From positions 1,674,001-1,738,000 of the forward strand of contig JAOVFP010000011.1 in the NCBI GenBank assembly GCA_025738555.1: DNA of 64,000 bases. Direction: 5' to 3'. A program made the position numbers and the translations under genes. How positions within the stretch are numbered: position 1 is the first letter of the stretch; the number at the start of each line of letters is the position of its first letter. The notes beneath the pieces are model-generated. The model ran no database searches. It was not told the DNA's origin and saw nothing but the letters and a program-made list of their open reading frames with translations. The stretch is from Cyathus striatus. Taxonomy: Eukaryota > Basidiomycota > Agaricomycetes > Agaricales > Nidulariaceae. Of the stretch, positions 47,401 through 59,349 are shown in pieces.

Positions 47401-48060
47401 AGAATACCTATCATGCTCGTGCTCAAATCAAAGCATTGAGCATGAGTGTAAATATAATACTGACATGCAGTTATACTATGCAGATATGTGTGATAGGTAG
47501 TAATCTATCCTGTATTGCTCCCTGCTTTGTTGTGAATTTCCCTGCTTTGTTATTAAGCCCCCTTCCTTGTTCTGAAGTTCCCTACTTCGCTGTAAAGCCC
47601 CATTCTTTGTTTTGAATTTCCCAAGATCTCTGCTTCACTGTGAATCCCCCTGCCTTGTTCTGAAATTTCCTGCTTCATTGTAAAGCTTCCTGTAATTTCC
47701 TGAGCCCCCTGCTTCATTATAAAGTTCCCCTGTTTCTACTGTTCAATATATACCATTCTCTAGCTCTATAAATTTTTAACTGTTAGTCTGAATTACTGCT
47801 ACTCTCTCTGAGTCATTTTTTCAACTTGTAGATCATATGTACAATCTCTCTGAATCATTTATATACACTCTAAGTCATATCTAAACACTCTGGATCATTG
47901 GTATACATTTTAAATCAATATACACTCCTAAAGAAGACAATAACAATGAAACATATATAAAACCAACTGGTGTTCTTCAATTATTACATTACAGTGCTTA
48001 GTATATACCAAATTGTATTAAAAACATGCTTTACTATGCCAATTATTCAGTATGTAGTTG
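47401..48060. repeat. CCCTGCTTTGTTGTGAA-type tract within ML-1
   Basis: Short imperfect repeats CTGCTTCATTGTAAAG/CCCTTGTTCTGAA (47520-47740), then unique DNA. Confidence 0.5.
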
Positions 48061-48227
48061 ATATAAGACAGCCAGTTGGCTCACACTCATATAAGAATTA
48101 TTCACACTCATGTATAGAATATTCACGCTCACATCACGCACAGGGTCAAATTTTCACGCTCAATAGGTGAGTGTGCACACTCAACTCATGCTCACTTTTG
48201 TGTGTGCCCAGAATTTTCTTGCTGCCC

Positions 48228-48885
48228 ATGATTTGTGACATAGCTTGAAGGAGTAAAATCTATAGGCTAAGAGTATAAAGAATCCAGACCTCTCTTGAAG
48301 AGGCTGCATTTGGGTTTGGGTCTTACCATGTCTTTATCCAGACTATGAAATAAGATCTGGTGGATGCTGACTAACCATATGTTCAAAACGCATAAAAGGA
48401 CGACACTCTTGCTGGGTATCGCATAACTTAAGAACTAAGTAGCTTTAAGTTGTAAGCAGATAACCACAGAGGTAAGTAAACTACCAGTAAGTAATGTTAT
48501 CTTATCTACATTATGTTAACAGTGGGCAGCTGGCTAGTAATGTTTATATGACACAGTATGTAATATTACTTATGGGTAGACAACATACAAAGCATATGTA
48601 CTATAATGGACATATTACATTACTTTTCTGGAGTTTTAGTTGGTAAACATAGCTATTCTTCACATACTCGATTATACAAAAATATCATCCTTTTTTATAT
48701 ATACCAAAATGGGATACCAGCTGAAAATCAATTGTGTGGTTATCAATTTTATCTTAATAGTCTTGTAACACTTTCAGCCAAGCTTTATAATGCTGTGAAG
48801 GCTTTCATCCTCAATTATATGCCTTGTAAAGTAGGCCATGCATTAAGGAGTTATAATATGCTTCAATGCCTTGCAAGTAAAAGTT
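48228..48885. other. Right flank of the TIR element in the Ulp1-DDE gene
   Basis: A 93-codon plus-strand frame (48606-48887) runs across the boundary and is probably chance. No feature recognised. Confidence 0.35.
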
Positions 48886-51350
48886 AAGTTTCATGACAAT
48901 GTTGATTGTCTATGTGACCAGTTCATGGTACCATGCAGCCATCTACAAACAAAATTATCTGAGCACTGGAAGGATGAACTGTCACTTGACTTCTGCTCAA
49001 AAATCTCTGGTGCCATCTGTAAAATTATTCCTACAATGATAGCACATGCAGTAACAACTGTTATTGGAGCTGAAGCATCTCGTAGTGTCATTAGCTGTAA
49101 TGCTATTACATCTGCAACCTGGGGATATGCAGCCTTATTGGTTTGGTAAGTATATGTAAGATTTGATCATTTTGAATATACTCACCAGTGCTCCATGCTG
49201 TCCTCCATTAGGATGACCTTGATGATTCCTGTACTCAGCCATTCTCAGCGCTTTCTCTGACCAATGTAGATGATCTCCACTTCAATCTATCTAGCCCTTT
49301 ACTGTGGTCTGGCTGAGGTGACCAAAAACCTCCTTATTATGTTTCTTTAACTCATTAACAATTACTGAAGGGCTTATTTTATATCCAACCACAGGTAATC
49401 TAGCAAATTGTACGATTTGGGCCCATAGAAATGGGGTGTGCCAGTTTGTGTATTTTGCTGTTATGTATTCTTTCATGTGCTTCCTCCCCACATTCTTCTT
49501 ATTCTTCTTTCATAGCTGTTCTTTGGTCTCATGTGCAAGCTGGGAGTACTTGGGGATCTTTGCGCACTTCATTGATGGATCATGATCCTTCCATTCATCA
49601 ATATCCACTTCATGTGGTCACTAATAAGTGTGAGTCCCTAGTGTTTGAACATGCTTTATGCAACACTGACCTTTTCCCTCCCACCAGGAGAATGTGTACC
49701 CTCCTCTACCTCTGCAGCCCAGACCTTTTCCCTATGTCTTTGTTGATGTTCTCGCTCAACCCCTCATTTCCTTTCAGCTCATCACTCCTGCTTTAGAAGA
49801 TCTTCCTGTGCCTGCTCTTGGCATTCCTGCTGAAGCTTCAAACTCTCATTCTTCAGCTGTGCTCAGCTTTCTTCTGGAGAACACTTTTTGAAGTATTGCA
49901 TGATACCCTTAGGTCCACCCTCAATACTTCTCTTGATTGCACTCGAAATTGTTGATACCCTCTTTTTCTTTGTAGTGATACCAACCACATCTTCATTTGG
50001 CATAGGGCACTTTGACAGTGAGATCATAGTGGGATCACTGTCTATGCTATTGTCATCAGAGGAGGATAACTGTGTCACTGGGGGGAAGCTACTTGTGAAG
50101 GGTGAATTTGGTGACCAAGAGAGCCTACTCTCGCTAGTTTGCATAGATGACACATTGTCTTCTGATACACTATCAGATGTATCCATGGACTCTATGTTGA
50201 AGGAAAAGCTGCAGGAGATAACTTCAGTCTCGAAACACTGATCATTGCCAGTTGGTAAGTTTGAAGTATGGTTAACAAGTATGGCTTGTACTTACATTGT
50301 CAAAATGCTGTTTAATAACATTGATCAATGTTCGGAGTCTTGCTGCATCGACTTTCTTTGGATGAATAAGTGGGTACTGCTCTGGCAGATAATAGTGTTC
50401 AAGTGCGTTTACAGTGAGTATACCACAAGAGTATGGGTCAACTCAGATCCAGTATGTTCCTTTGTCCACCACTTCAGTGCAGCTAACAACTCTTCATCAA
50501 TAGCACCATTCATAGAATTTCCCCAGTAAGTTTTGTGCAATGCAAAGTCAACAATGACTGATATCCAATGGTTACCATTCACATTGGCTATAAATCCAAG
50601 TGATCTGATGAAGCCTTTTGCTAGGCTATGTCCTAGGTTCTGTAGGTAGTTATATGCCCTGTCTGATGCATAGCTTTCATGCTCTCAATACACATTCACA
50701 AGAATTTGCTTGAAGAAGCATGGAGGAAGCTCAATGTTCTCTGAGGAATGGCGATGTCGAAGTGCATGTTGAAGCAGATTTAGCATCTGGTCTTCATGTC
50801 CAGTGGAAAACCACTCTCTACCTGCATATGTTGCAAGGCCATAAATAGGCTCCTTGCTTTTGAAGCCATTAATGTCTCCAGCCCATGGTAGAGTTTCCAA
50901 GTGGCTATAAACATCTTTAATTAACTGGTTTTCATCCCCCCAGGCTTCCTTGCGTGCTTGCAAGAAGCTGTATGCATCCATCCATGGCCTCCGATAAACC
51001 AGGTGTAGGTCAACCACTTCTGACCACAATTCTATGACCCAAATAGGTAAGTTCGTGGCACCTTTCCCATTGACTACAGCTCTGACGGATGTCACCTTTT
51101 GTTTCATGTGTGTGTACTCCACTTTGATATCCTCCAGCAGTGTTTTACCTGGAATTGGCACATGATGGATAAGGTCCAAGTCATTTGTACTGGGAGGACT
51201 GGAACTGAGGAGATCCTGAGCAGTGATTCCACTTGCTGATATATCAGTATGGACAGAGGGCAGTGGGAAGTGGAGGAAGTTGGTAATTGATGAGTTTGAA
51301 GCTGGTAGAATGATAGAACATGCAGCTGCAGGAATTGATAATGGAAATAT

Positions 51351-52900
51351 GATCTGGTTACACTAAATCACCACTGAATCGAAGTCAAAACAGTTGTTGT
51401 GTCGTGTCAGTTGTTGTGTTGATGTCAATTAGCGTGGTCTGGCCAATGGCATCATCCAAAGTTGACACTCAAAATGTTACCCCAGCAATAATTGAACTGA
51501 GAAGCATGTAGTTCTAAATTCACAATGAATGGAAGGGAGTAAAAATAGCCAATACACTACCTGTAAATTTTTAAAAAAATCTCCCTGATGAAATATGTGA
51601 TATGTCATGCATGAAAATGGGTAAGTGGCGAAAGCTTGACTTGGTTGGGCCTGTCACGCATGTTGAGGGGTGACACTTTGATTTAATTAGTACAGTATCA
51701 GTTTACTAGTTGCTTATCTTTATTTTTCAGGGATCCCATTTGATCTTGGACCTTATACAATTGGCCAATGAAGATACAAATGCAGATACTGATACATTGT
51801 CTCAGTCAACCTTTTTCGCTCGATCATGTAGTGGCATAATGAGAAGTGGAATAGATGAAGAAGAATTAGTATCTGAAATTTGATGATGGTGCACAGACTG
51901 AATAATAAAGTAATAAGGCCGGCAAGCGGCAAGGCCCACTACCTCAAGAATTTGGCAGATTGCATACATTAAGGAAAGAAGTACATTGTTGTCTTCATGG
52001 TGGAACATCATCTCGCAGACAACAGAAAAAGGCGGTGTGGAAGACACCAATAAAGTGAAGATGGAAGACTGTGAACAGAAGGAGGACATGTTGGGGAAAG
52101 GCAAGATGCACATAATTATTAATAGAGTCTGTGTTTACAACAAGGGGGAATGTGGAGGCATCCATCACATTACATATAGAATGAGTTAGTGTACACGAAA
52201 ATATGATACAGTATCATTATGAAAAATATACTAAACAGGAAGTTTGAGCATCCAAGTTAAAAAATCTAATATATAGTAAAAACAAAGCAATGTTCATTCA
52301 AGTTGATAAATAAGTGACAAACCTACACATCAATCCCCCAAATCTCCCTATACCAACTCGCCCTTCTTTCACCTCACCTATCCCTTTATATATCATCTCC
52401 TACTCTGATCCATCCTTGGATGTGCGCCTCAACACTCTCTGGAATCACCATACCTGATCCAATCATTCATTTGTACGATTAAACCATGGGATTTAGACTT
52501 TGAATAAAGGTGTAACTTATATATATCAGCATTCAAAACTTCCAATGTATGCAGTATTGCTTCAATGTCCTCCCTTGATAAATAAAGCATACATCATTAA
52601 CTACTAAACATGAACAAAAAAGAGAGTCTAGACAAACACTTCTACATTTCTCAAGGTCCTCTGGCATAGGACTGATCCTAATAATCTGACTTAACCTCCT
52701 CCAAGCATCGAAATCATTTAAATGTCCAGGATTGTAAATTAAATTTTGACTTCCAACCCTTTCATGCCGAGTTGAAGAGTGTATCATAAGATGTTAGGGG
52801 AAGGGAGAAAATGGGATAGGTGGGAGCATGTGATGATTGTGCCCATTCAGGTCTGTCCATTTATAATCTGTGAATTTCAATTCCATCTCGCTCTCATCTC
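51351..52900. other. Intergenic, no supported gene
   Basis: Frames at 51802-52113 and 52533-52787 (minus) show no family motif. The shared motif GGTAGTGGGCCTTGC lies inverted near 51935. Confidence 0.35.
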
Positions 52901-52919
52901 CCCGGCTATACATCCTTTT

Positions 52920-55900
52920 AAATTGAGCATGAACATGCATAGATATTGTATTCACATTCATGTTCACATTCACTTCGCACTCACAGTCAGGGTGGTTTTG
53001 TTTTCCTGTTATTTGAGCATAAGCTTGCATATTGATATGATATTCATGCTGCACTTAATTTAAACAAGGTTGAGTGTGAGCATGATATGTGTTTACCTTC
53101 ACGCTCATGCATATTTACCATCACTTGTGCATGAATGTGAACATAAACCAATTTTATATTCAAGTTACTAAGTAGTTGATTTTAAGTGAGTGTGATAAGT
53201 ATTTACTTTCATGCTCAGTCATATTTTCAGTAACTTGAGCGTGAGCTTGAATTAATTACAATTAAACTTAGTATGTATACATGCTCATAGTATATCTCTA
53301 TATTTCGATCCATGCTCACATTTATTGTGGTTTTAAACTATAATTTGAGTGTGAGCATGATGAGATTCCTATTCATGCTCACGCATATTTACCATAAATA
53401 TGTACATGAGTGTTATATTCACAATCATGCTTATTTCATTTTATTTGAGCATGAGCCTAGCATGAATATATGTTTCAAGTTCACATTCATTCATATCTCC
53501 TTTCGCTTGAGTGTGAGTGTGATGGTTATTATTATTCATGCTCATATTGACTTCCTATAACTTAAGGTAACTCTGTGAGCATGAATATTTAAGCTGCTCA
53601 TTAAATTGGGGTGGCAGAAAATTCCATGCACACTCGGGTCTGTGTGTGGAAATTTGACCCTGTGCATAAATAATATATATGTGAGCATGAAGCAATATAT
53701 AAGTAAGACACAATAGGATAACATTAATATAATATTATCCTAAGGACATGATACAGTGGGTGTATCTTAAAAAGAATTAAATATCATATAGTAATGTTCT
53801 CTTCCAAGCTGGGCAGCAAGAAAATTCCATGCACGCACAAAAGTGAGCGTGAGTTGAGTGTGCACGTTCAGGGTCTGAGCGTGATAATATTGACCCTGAG
53901 TGTGAAATATTGTGTCTTGAGCATGAAGAAATTCTATATGAGTGTGAAGGTGTTATATTACAAATTATGTAGTTTTGTATTATATTATCTTAAATAAGGT
54001 GTGAATATAACCATTCACACTCATTTAGTAACCAGTTTGAGTCTCATTTTATCGAGTGAGAGCATGAGCGTGTGGGTATTACAATTCACGCTCATTGCTC
54101 ATGCATATTTACCATAACATGTGCGTGAGTGTTATATTAATACTAATGATCACTGGTTTACTAATATGAAGTATATCATTTCACACTCACAATTTCCAGT
54201 AATTTGAGTGTGAGTGTGAAGTGTTGAGCATGAGTGTGAGGTGGATTTCTTTTCACATTCATGCTCAAATACCAAAGTTCATATTCACGCACAGTTTAGT
54301 TGAGTATGAGGATGAGTGTAATAATAATACTTATCATGCACAAGTTTACACCCTATAGATTGACTGGTATATTCATGCATGACACCTTTTGCATATAAGT
54401 TAAGCATGAGCGTGAGTGCGAATTGGAAAATACCCAAGCTTAATCTTTCATGCTCATGGTCAAACTGAGATGAAAGTGACTAAAAACATGAGCTACACAT
54501 TTTTTCATATACTTAGTCAAAAATACTGTATTTTCACGCTCACATTTCACGCTCACAAATGTTGAGTGTGAAAACTAGTGATGTGAGTGTGAAAATGATG
54601 ACCCTGTGCGTGAATATTTGACCCTGAGCGCGAAAAATATGACCCTGTGCGTGAAGGAAAATCATCAGCATGAGTTGAGTGTGCATGCTCACAGCTTGAG
54701 CATGAAAAATGAGCATGCACGTTCAACCTTGAGCGTGAAATGTAAAAAATTTCTTCAACATATGAGGGCTTATCTTGCTCAATATGACTACAACAGGACT
54801 ATACCAGTATATATATTCGATATACATTTAATTTGACTCAAAAATAAGCCTTTTACAACTGCAATATATATCTTGAGCATGACACGCTCACCTGTTGTGC
54901 ATGAAAATTTGGCCTTGACTGTGGCATGCTCAATCACACTCACTTTTGTGCATGCACGGAATTTTCTATGTGCTCTTCCAAGCTAAGTGAGTTGAGCATG
55001 AGCATAATAGACACTCCTATTCACACTCACACATATTTACCATGAATTGTGCATGAATGTCATATTCACACTCACACTCGATTTAATTGAGTTTAAGCAT
55101 TATCATGCTCTGCATATTTGCATAGTATAGCTTGTGCATGAGCATTGTACTCGCACTCACATTCGATTTACTTGAGTTTGAGCATGAGCATGATAGATAT
55201 CCCCATTCACACTCATGCATATTTCCAGTAACTTGAATATGAGCTATATATTTTACTCTCAATTTAAACAAGTTTGGCAGTAAGCACTGGCAGGAGTGTT
55301 GAGTGTGGATATTCTATATGTGAGTGTAAATATAAGGGCTATAACAGATCAACTTGTATATTAATGACTTGGTATACTATGGCATGTATATAAATAGTAT
55401 ATTAAATTTACCTTTGACTTAGTATTGACTAGCGGAATGAGATAGAGTTCATACTTAATTAATAGTGAATATAAACATGAGTGTGATATACACTGTATGA
55501 CCACATATCCTTTAAATTGAGACGAGTGCGGATATGTACCCCTGCCACAGTCACTCTCAAGTTATAGGAAAGCCTATCATGATGCATGAGCCTGAGTAGA
55601 TATATTTATCACACTCACACTCATAATCTATTATTGAGAGTGAGCCACAAATTATGTGAATGTACTTTTATATTCATGCTCACTCTGAATTTAATTGAAT
55701 TTGAGCTTTAGCATAAAGTGAATAAACATTTGCTATTCATGGCCACATTAAATTGTACCCTCCTCTATTGTACTTAGTAGTACTTACTATTCTTCCTATG
55801 TGTAAGTGGAGTAAAAATACAAATGTATCATTTATTCTTATAAAATAAATACTCATACCATGAGTATGAAGTAGAGACCATGAACATGAGTTGATGGATT

Positions 55901-56245
55901 TTGAGCATGAAAATTCAGACCCTGTGTGTGAAATGTCGACCCTGAACGTGAATTCTTGACCCTGTGCATGAAACCTTGAGTGTGAAAAATGAGCATGCAC
56001 ATTCCAAATTGAGTGTGAAATGTAATGTTTTTCTCTGACATCTTGATGCTTATCCTACTTTAAATCTTTACTTACGGTGACGATACAACTACAATATTAC
56101 TATACCAGTATATATATATATGATTTACGTTTAATTTGACTGATAAATAGGCATTTACAAGTATATTAAATATCTTGAGTGTGAAATTTCGGCCTTGAGC
56201 ATGGCACGCTCACTTTTGTGCATGCACGGTAAAAACTAGGTGCCC
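52920..56245. repeat. GAGCATGA/GAGTGTGA-rich Mutator-like cluster
   Basis: Hundreds of GAGCATGA, GAGTGTGA, GAGCGTGA words on both strands, similar to ML-1. It includes one complete small element (53811-54975). A second right terminus ends at 56245 (inward on minus GGGCACCTAGTTTTTACCG), whose last ~280 bp resemble 54690-54975. A left-type terminus GGGGTGGCAGAAAATTCC lies at 53608. Probably several nested members. Confidence 0.7.
53811..54975. mobile_element. ML-2, small Mutator-like element
   Basis: The ends are GGGCAGCAAGAAAATTC and (inward on minus) GAGCACATAGAAAATTC. TTCCAAGCT is perfectly duplicated (53802-53810 and 54976-54984). The interior is GAGTGTGA words only. Confidence 0.85.
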
Positions 56246-56254
56246 ACTGTTTTG

Positions 56255-57000
56255 GTATTGTGGATGGGCTCTATGGGGACTCCGAGGCTTAGGGTGAAAT
56301 GTGAGTACTTGGAGAAAGTGAAGAGAGGGAAATGTACCCATAGTGAAGATGACTACATCCACAACCATAGTTGACCCATTGTCGAATTTGATTCCCATAG
56401 AAGTGAACAACTCGATCTTTGCATCATTCTTCAGCTTGATTTTACCATCAGTAATAAGCTTGCTTGCACCCATATCTACCAATCCATCTTAGACCCACAT
56501 ATCCAACTCAGAGTGAAAACAAACTGAGATAATACCCTTTAGCTTTACTCCACGCTAACAACCTGAACCCAGTTCCATCAATACCCACATTAGTATGGAA
56601 GCTGACTTTGTGCAGAGCATCAAGAATGTTTCTAAACTTCATGTTTAGCATGCCTTGAAGGAATAGAAACATAAAGAGAAACACATGCTTGTCCATATCA
56701 TCAATAGTCTTAACTCAACACTGGTTCAGCCCCACAGACATAAAGTGCAGGTACAAGGCATTGAGCCTGTGAGCAATATCAACTGGGGGTGCATTTTCGG
56801 AGTATATGCCTCCATTGGCATTAGCATTTTTTTTATACAGAAAAATAGGCAAAGGCCGAGGAAGAAGAACACACCTTCAAATAAAACCTTCCACCCATTC
56901 TTACAGCTCATAATATACATTGAGCTGTGTTGAAACATCATAACCTCAATTCTGTGATTATAATAATCCACCATGATATCATGCACTATCCATTCATCAG
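56255..57000 (-). pseudogene. Flavin-containing monooxygenase fragment, truncated by a transposon end
   Basis: Minus strand: EWIVHDIMVDYYNH, VMMFQHSSMYIMSCKNGWKV (56870-57000); GIYSENAPPVDIAHRLNAL (56735-56810); ILDALHKVSFHTNVGIDGTG, FRLLAWSKAKG (56510-56640); GASKLITDGKIKLKND, GIKFDNGSTMVVDVVIFTMG (56310-56480). These are the middle and late blocks of the mushroom FMO family, ending at the conserved FATG-type turn (here FTMG). Both the N-terminal FAD half and the C-terminus are missing. The fragment stops about ten bases from the ML-family terminus at 56245. A TGA lies at 56715. FMOs oxidise N or S centres with FAD and NADPH; this piece cannot. Confidence 0.65.
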
Positions 57001-57630
57001 CCTATATACTACACCATGTAAGAGAAAAGAAAAAAATGAACCTGAAGTAAAAGCACTCACAACAAGGACTGCACTTTAAACTTGTCCTACAAACAGCTCC
57101 ATCAGCCTCCTTCTCACATAAACATTCATAACAAAAAACACACCATCCCAGGATACTTAGGCATATTCAGAACCCCACTCCCCAACACAGTAGCAAACAA
57201 AACATAATTAACAATGAGATAGCTGAAGTCCAGATGTTCAATTGTTCAAATGCACATCTATGTTTCCCAATGACATTTATGTCCATTGTGTATCAGTTCT
57301 TCCCTTCAGCAAAGCTTGGTATCGCAGGATGTTATAGTGAGTGTCTTGAGACACAGATTTGAGATGACATCCCCTGCTCATTTTGATTCGACAATGTCTC
57401 TACCAGGGGGGATTGGTGAGAGGGACAGAAGTGCGATGTTGTATTCTAAATTCCAGAGATGGCAGCAGTAGTGGTGGGGGCTGGGAGTGAGTGTAAGGAT
57501 ATGGTAGAATGCAAATGAATGTCTGAGTCAAATTATGAGGGCATGTCACACTCGTAACAGCCTCACAGGGCAAAGGGTTTTAGGTTGTCAGCCAATCAAA
57601 TCACTTGAAAGTGAGATCCCAACCCTAATT
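57001..57630. other. Intergenic, no supported gene
   Basis: No FMO N-terminal blocks and no other feature found. Confidence 0.4.
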
Positions 57631-57639
57631 TTTGAAATT

Positions 57640-58600
57640 TCCTTATATGGAATTCCAAACCACCCTATAACCCAACTACCTTAAAAGGTTAAAAGGTAGT
57701 GGGAATTACTTAATGTTATCAATAGGTATCCTAGTGCCACATTGTTGGAAACTACATGTCATACATTTTGGCTATTGCCATATAGGCTACTAGATTTTGA
57801 TGTTGCCCATATTTTGATGTTGCCATGATGTTGCCAGTGAGGCAACATCATGCAACACCAGCAATGTCACATCAGCCTGTGATCAATCACACCCTTGCTA
57901 ATCAATTCTCCTGCCCTTTCCTTTGCATTTTCACATGCATATTACCATTGCTCGCTTCCCACTCATTGTTTCCCACACCTCCGCTCTCACCTTTTATACT
58001 TTTATTACATTTCCCTTAATCAAACACAGAGTCTAATATTTATTTATAATACAATATATTATTACCTATTTTACAAAGGATGGAACATAATTACAGTAGA
58101 AGATTATTTAAAACTGTCTCTAATTCACATGTTTAATAGCTTTATTCCCTTCATTACATAGTGAAATATTGTATAGTACATATATCATAATATATATTGG
58201 ATAGTGCAAAAATAACCAAAGAAAATGATGAAGAGTCAACCTAGAAAATAAGAAAATATGTGCTTACTGTTGAGCATAATGACAAGGAAGTGTGATGTGT
58301 TACCACAGTGATGAGGAAGGGTACTTGATGGAGTGTACAAATATAAATAAAGGCAAAGCAGAGGGCACAGGAAACAATGAACCTCCAGCAGTAACAAAGG
58401 CAACATCAAGCAATGCCAGCAACATCACTGCAACACTATTTGGCAACATCACAGCAACATCACAGCAACATCAGCAATGTCAGGCAATGTCTGGCAATGC
58501 AAGCAACATCTGGCAATGTCATAGCAATGTCAATTCTCAGATTGGCAACACCAGGCAACATCAGGCAGTGTCACAGACAATATCAAAATCCTTATTTCAG
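57640..58600. repeat. R2 repeat, most complete copy
   Basis: It unites parts seen separately at 4560-5000 and at 22680-22735 plus 27092-27450. The 58120-58200 stretch runs uninterrupted through the site where R1 copy 2 is inserted. Its right part is rich in GGCAACATCA and AGCAATGTCA words. Confidence 0.65.
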
Positions 58601-59030
58601 ATTTCTGTAACTTGCATAAAAATGAGTAGAGTGCATGTATCTCTACCAATGTCTATTTGTTATTAGTATATATCATAAATTTACAAAACTACCAGCCAGT
58701 TAAATCCAAATAGTATTAGAAATGTTGTACACAAGTGACAAAATATATGTATTTCACTGTGGGAATGTAAGTATTATTTTATATACCCTCTCCCCACCCC
58801 CCATCCAGTGCTAATATATATTATTAAAATGAAGAACATCCATCTTGTGCAATCCTATTTATTGATTGTATTTATTACTAACTACACAGTTGGGACTTGC
58901 ACTAGTATCAGCCAGTTTGATCATGGTTTTCCCTGAAAAAATAATTGCTAGCAATCACAAAAGCCAGGCAAAAAATGAGTGTTCTTTTTATAAGGTGTAT
59001 TGATTGAATATAGTGTAATGGTGATCATTA
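58601..59030. other. Intergenic, no supported gene
   Basis: No feature seen. Confidence 0.4.
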
Positions 59031-59034
59031 GCAC

Positions 59035-59335
59035 TCATTTTAATATTGTACCTGATTATTAGGTTATTATATTAGTTGAATATGGGGACACTCATTTGCA
59101 CTCATTTCATCATTATACCTGATTATTAGGTTATTATATTAGTTGAATATGAGGACACTCAAAAGTGATCATTTGCACTCATTTCATTGTTATACTTGAT
59201 TATTAGGCTATTATATTAGTTGAAAATGGGGACACTCAAAAGTGATCATTTGCACTTATTTCATTATTATACATGATTATTAGGCTATTATATTAGTTGA
59301 ATATGGGGACACTCAAAAGTGATCATTTGATGAAT
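59035..59335. repeat. Short tandem array, 64-77-bp units
   Basis: Four units with GATTATTAGG, TTATTATATTAGTTGAATAT and GGGGACACTC. Confidence 0.8.
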
Positions 59336-59349
59336 ATTAGGTGGTTTTT

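Larger units (their letters stand above)
45537..48227. mobile_element. Mutator-like element ML-1 with 9-bp duplication
   Basis: The left end is GGGCACATAGAAAATTC. The right end, inward on minus, is GGGCAGCAAGAAAATTC. GCACACACAAAAGTGAGC follows at both. The flanks AAGATTTGT (45528-45536) and ATGATTTGT (48228-48236) are an 8-of-9 duplication. A 9-bp duplication is typical of Mutator-like elements. No transposase; the centre is a 71-bp array. Confidence 0.75.
45200..48900. mobile_element. TIR element inserted in the Ulp1-DDE gene
   Basis: CATTGTCATGAAAGTT at the left and its inverted form AAGTTTCATGACAATG at the right bracket a segment absent from the gene: HRQST ends at one side and AAQKLPDNWEDVC resumes at the other. 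Its interior contains the Mutator-like element below plus about 330 bp and 660 bp of flanks. No clear target duplication. Confidence 0.5.
44182..51350 (-). pseudogene. Ulp1-protease plus DDE transposase polyprotein, broken and interrupted
   Basis: Minus strand, 5' to 3'. N-terminus: LIHHVPIPGK, LPIWVIELWSEV, GREWFSTGHEDQMLNLL (50685-51300). Ulp1 (C48) core: NGNHWISVIVDF with the catalytic His, YWGNSM where GDS is expected (Asp to Asn), and DPYSCGILTVNALEHYYL with the Cys, in a shifted frame. Linker: a Ser-rich then charged region (49863-50220). DNA-binding part: YTNWHTPFLWAQI, WSEKALRMAEY, GHPNGGQHGAL, APEIFEQKSSD, CSDNFVCRWLHGTMNWSH (48890-49500). DDE part: AAQKLPDNWEDVC, FPFQAIYEG, TYWSNQMTM, WLIDVWSVHCSQEFRIWMK (44873-45240). 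C-terminus: WLWNAF, WNLSFQSLDS. The block expected around QPCDVG (third acidic residue) is deleted, and so is the block with the first Asp. TGA at 50685, 44793 and 49282 and TAG at 49291 break it. A TIR element is inserted at 45200-48900. Confidence 0.75.

Noticed and set aside
48606..49149. Plus-strand frames of 93 and 92 codons
   Set aside because: The second is the opposite strand of the conserved Ulp1-DDE linker exon; the first crosses an insertion border.
49431..50241. Plus-strand frames of 121 and 117 codons
   Set aside because: They are antisense to the Ulp1-DDE linker region, whose minus-strand translation shows the family motifs.
4262..56717. UGA as a sense codon (recoding), given the many in-frame TGAs and a tRNA-like sequence with a TCA loop
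   Set aside because: One TAG, one TAA, frameshifts and deletions also occur in these genes, Arg-to-Cys changes point to C-to-T mutation, and the tRNA-like sequence does not fold properly.
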